From: Chloroflexota bacterium
GTDB lineage: Bacteria > Chloroflexota > Dehalococcoidia > UBA6926 > JACQUM01
Length of the DNA: 14,635 nt
Assembly (NCBI GenBank): GCA_016210295.1
Contig: JACQUM010000028.1
Location: 1-14,635, forward strand
Reading direction: 5' to 3'
Under the pieces are notes generated by a model that saw nothing but the letters and a program-made list of their open reading frames with translations, was not told the DNA's origin and searched no databases. A program made the position numbers and the translations under genes. Below are positions 12,406 to 14,635 of the stretch, piece after piece (position 1 is the stretch's first letter; each line of letters opens with the position of its first letter).

Positions 12406-12529
12406 TACCCCCTCTATCCCCCTCTCCCGCCTGGGAGAGGGGGGAAAAAAGAAGAAGTGGGAGACACCCCTGGCCCCCCTGCCAAAGGGGCTCTGTCCCT
12501 CTGGACTCCCTTTTCAGCAACCTGCTAGG
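12406..12529 (-). repeat. Intergenic hairpin repeat, copy 3 (inverted)
   Basis: Read on the minus strand it has the same parts in the same order as copy 2 at 1628-1755: a leader (aggttgctgaaaaggga), a gtccagaggg half-hairpin now imperfect, a ggggtgt centre, a cttcttttttcc linker, an 11-bp hairpin ccccctctccc with loop GCCT on the plus strand (12418-12443), and an agagggggtaag tail. Similarity is clear by eye but below that between copies 1 and 2. It fills the gap between the convergent RCK and DUF2298 genes. On the plus strand the stem is followed by A residues, not T, so it is not a classical terminator. Confidence 0.78.
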
Positions 12530-12553
12530 CACGGCCTATCGCACGCGACCGGC

Positions 12554-14635
12554 TCAGGATGGCCTCACGACCTGGTAGATGGTGACCTGCGGCTCCTCTC
12601 CTGGCTCCGCATACACCAGAGCCAGGTCTGAGCCCACCATCCGCTGGAACTTGGCCAGCCCCTCCGGCGAGTAGTAGGCCCTCTCCACCGGCCCCACGTA
12701 GATGTACTCGACGCTGTACTGGGAGAGGAGCTCTCTGGCCCGCTCGATGGACGTCGAATCGTAGAGGGCCTGGACGTCGCCCTGGCGCCTCCACACCGCC
12801 CAGTCGTTGACGTCCACCCCCTTCTGCTGACGCTGGTGCCAGTTCCACCCGATCACCGTCGGAAGGCCGGTGTAAACGGAGACACGGCTGCCCCAGCGGT
12901 ACTCGGGGATGCTGGCCTCCAGGACCACCGGGCTCCCGTCGACGTTCCCTCGGAGCCACTGAATGCCTCCTTTGTCCCACGCCAGGGGAAAGGGCCCCAC
13001 GTCCTGCCAGTACGGCGCCCCATCGTCGCTGTAGACAGCGGTGTCCATGTACGCCATGCCGTCCAGGGTCAGGGGCAGGGGCGCGAACCGGTCCGCCACG
13101 CGGGCCCGGATCGCCAGGAGCGGATAGACAGCGGCAGCCAGGACGAGCAGAACAAGCCCCGCAGCCCAGAGCGGCTTCCAAGAGATCTGACGGAGGCGCG
13201 AGAAGGCCCCCTGGTGCCCCAGCCACCACAGGAAATACCCTCCCACTAGCGCCAGGAGCACCCAGGCCTGGAGGTACAGCTTGAAGACGGTGTTCATGCG
13301 CACAAGGTGATCGTCGATGGCGACAAAGTCCACAAACGCCACGAGGGCCAGAGCGGTCCCGGCGAGAAGGAGCGCGAAACGGTGGTGAAGGGGAGCCTCT
13401 CGGAAGAGCACCAGGCCCGCGACGCCGGTCAACAGGACGAGACAGAGGGCGACGGTGGCGTAGCCCAGAAAAGTGAGCGCGGCAACGCCAGCCAAAAGGC
13501 CGAGAAGAGCAACGGCGTCCCGCGACGGCCGCTCCCCGACGGCGACCGCCTCGGGCACCAGGCCCATGGCTGGGGCGAGACGCGACAAGATGGGAACGGC
13601 GATCGCCAGCCGGAGCCCCAGGGCAAGAACGCTGACGAGAAGAAAGACCGGCAGGGCGTAGATGCCCAGGAAGGAGACGAGAGGCGTCTGCTCCGGGCTG
13701 GGCACGAGCTTCGTATAGAACGCGACATTCGTCTCCAGGTACGGTCCCCACAGAACGCCGCTCAGAAGGTAGACGGCGGCCAGGGTGCCGCCCGACCAGA
13801 CGAGGACTCCGAGGGGATTGTCACGGCGGGCAAGCCGGGCGACCGCTACGGCAGCCGCTCCCAGGACCAGATACGTCGGGAAGTCCCAGGCGTTGGTGGC
13901 CCGCAGGGCGCCGACGCCGAGGCCCAGGCCGAGAACGGGCCCGACGAGATGGCTGAAGCCGAGCCGCCGCCCCAGGGCGAAGGCCGCCGCCAGAGCAAGC
14001 CCGATGGCCAGGATGGTCAACGGCAGAGCCAGAAGGTGGGCGTGGAGGTCCGCGAAGAGGAAGGTGAAGAAGGGGAACTCGGTGATCGGCGTGGGTATGT
14101 CCGGAGAGGACTGGGGGATCATGCGGCTCGGGTCCCAGTAGTTCTCATGACCGAGGGTCGCCTGCGAGAAGGTCTGGGGCACCCGCTCCAGCACTTGCCC
14201 CAGGCGCTCCGGCGAGACTTGGACGGCCTCCCAGGCTGGGGTGAGGGCTCGCTGCGCGCTTCGGCCAAGCTGGACGAGCCCGCCCAGGTTCCCCAGCACG
14301 CCCATGAGCGCGGCGCCGCCGATGCCGGCCAGGACCGGGCCCCAAGCGGGCGAAGGACGGGGCAGAGCGCGACGTGCGGCCTCGGCGAGGTTGTAGGAGA
14401 CCGAGAAGGCCCCGCCGACGGAGAGGGCGAAGAAGAGAGGGACAGCCAGGTTGAAAGAGACCTCCGGAACGATGCCCGTGAGCCGAATGAGAACGGCGAC
14501 CATGAACTGGCCGAAGTAGTAGTAGTTGAGGAAGCCTCCCGCGAACCACGGGTCGTAGGGAGGCATGAATGTCGAACGGGTGACGGCGTTGAGGTAGGCG
14601 AAGTCCATGGGTTTCTCGCCACCCCGGTATACCTC
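12554..14635 (-). CDS. DUF2298 (Chlor_Arch_YYY-type) membrane protein, 5' end outside window
   Basis: This is a partial polytopic membrane protein, with at least 693 residues in view. The frame stays open past the ATG at 14608 to the window edge (EVYRGGEKP before MDFAYLNAV). GEKPMDFAYLNA is an internal family motif, so the true start lies beyond the window. PPYDPWFAGGFLNYYYFGQF holds the YYY motif. DLHAHLLALPLTI, TNAWDFPTYLVLG and NTVFKLYLQAWVLLALVGGYF are typical loops and helices. Many hydrophobic segments run to about res. 500 (counted from 14608). A soluble C-terminal domain follows, with VEYIYVGPVERAYYSPEGLAKF near 639. The layout (multispan part with acidic loop residues, then an extracytoplasmic tail) is that of lipid-linked-sugar glycosyltransferases (GT-C-like), but that activity is inference; the family is best known from Chloroflexi and archaea. 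It is convergent with the RCK genes. Confidence 0.9.
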   Translation of the reverse strand, partial: EVYRGGEKPMDFAYLNAVTRSTFMPPYDPWFAGGFLNYYYFGQFMVAVLIRLTGIVPEVSFNLAVPLFFALSVGGAFSVSYNLAEAARRALPRPSPAWGPVLAGIGGAALMGVLGNLGGLVQLGRSAQRALTPAWEAVQVSPERLGQVLERVPQTFSQATLGHENYWDPSRMIPQSSPDIPTPITEFPFFTFLFADLHAHLLALPLTILAIGLALAAAFALGRRLGFSHLVGPVLGLGLGVGALRATNAWDFPTYLVLGAAAVAVARLARRDNPLGVLVWSGGTLAAVYLLSGVLWGPYLETNVAFYTKLVPSPEQTPLVSFLGIYALPVFLLVSVLALGLRLAIAVPILSRLAPAMGLVPEAVAVGERPSRDAVALLGLLAGVAALTFLGYATVALCLVLLTGVAGLVLFREAPLHHRFALLLAGTALALVAFVDFVAIDDHLVRMNTVFKLYLQAWVLLALVGGYFLWWLGHQGAFSRLRQISWKPLWAAGLVLLVLAAAVYPLLAIRARVADRFAPLPLTLDGMAYMDTAVYSDDGAPYWQDVGPFPLAWDKGGIQWLRGNVDGSPVVLEASIPEYRWGSRVSVYTGLPTVIGWNWHQRQQKGVDVNDWAVWRRQGDVQALYDSTSIERARELLSQYSVEYIYVGPVERAYYSPEGLAKFQRMVGSDLALVYAEPGEEPQVTIYQVVRPS

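Noticed and set aside
12418..12443. Rho-independent terminator between the RCK and DUF2298 genes
   Set aside because: The stem is strong, but on the plus strand it is followed by A residues, and on the minus strand the T tract precedes rather than follows it. It belongs to the repeat family.

Overview
The window looks like a GC-rich bacterial chromosome segment, most likely from Chloroflexota (Dehalococcoidia/SAR202-like). This is inferred from the DUF2298 (Chlor_Arch_YYY-type) membrane protein with its NYYYFG motif, the high GC in third codon positions, the Bacillus-type Fe-S amidophosphoribosyltransferase, the DUF3179 protein, and GC-rich intergenic repeats built of stacked hairpins. No rRNA, tRNA or CRISPR array was seen.

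Layout. (1) 97-2529, plus strand: a MaoC-type hot-dog hydratase, a CitE-like CoA-ester lyase and an SDR dehydrogenase, with a 336-bp repeat-filled gap before the SDR. (2) 2550-3779, minus strand: a membrane-anchored DUF3179 protein whose frame contains one TGA, exactly where the family has the first Cys of its CPLC motif. A perfect 7-bp hairpin with a G-containing 5-nt loop follows at the distance expected of a bacterial SECIS. I read it as a selenocysteine-containing gene (409 aa, U-P-L-C), the most interesting item here. (3) 3975-4763, plus: a GIY-YIG protein of the COG3680 type. (4) 4839-10004, plus: purine biosynthesis genes purF, purM and purH, with a low-GC intracellular trypsin-like protease and possibly a small ORF between purM and purH. 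(5) 10129-12367, plus: a c-type cytochrome lipoprotein, a universal stress protein behind a consensus sigma70-type promoter, and two TrkA/RCK proteins in tandem. (6) 12554-14635, minus: the C-terminal part of a DUF2298 integral membrane protein that runs off the window edge.

How the genes may work together. The first three enzymes suit acyl-CoA hydration, C-C cleavage and redox steps. PurF, PurM and PurH cover the first, the fifth and the last two steps of IMP synthesis; the other steps must be encoded elsewhere. The two RCK proteins and the stress protein suggest nucleotide-sensing control of K+ uptake, but no channel or transporter gene is in view. TGA is the ordinary terminator of several genes here, including the DUF3179 gene itself, so the internal TGA is not explained by genome-wide reassignment.
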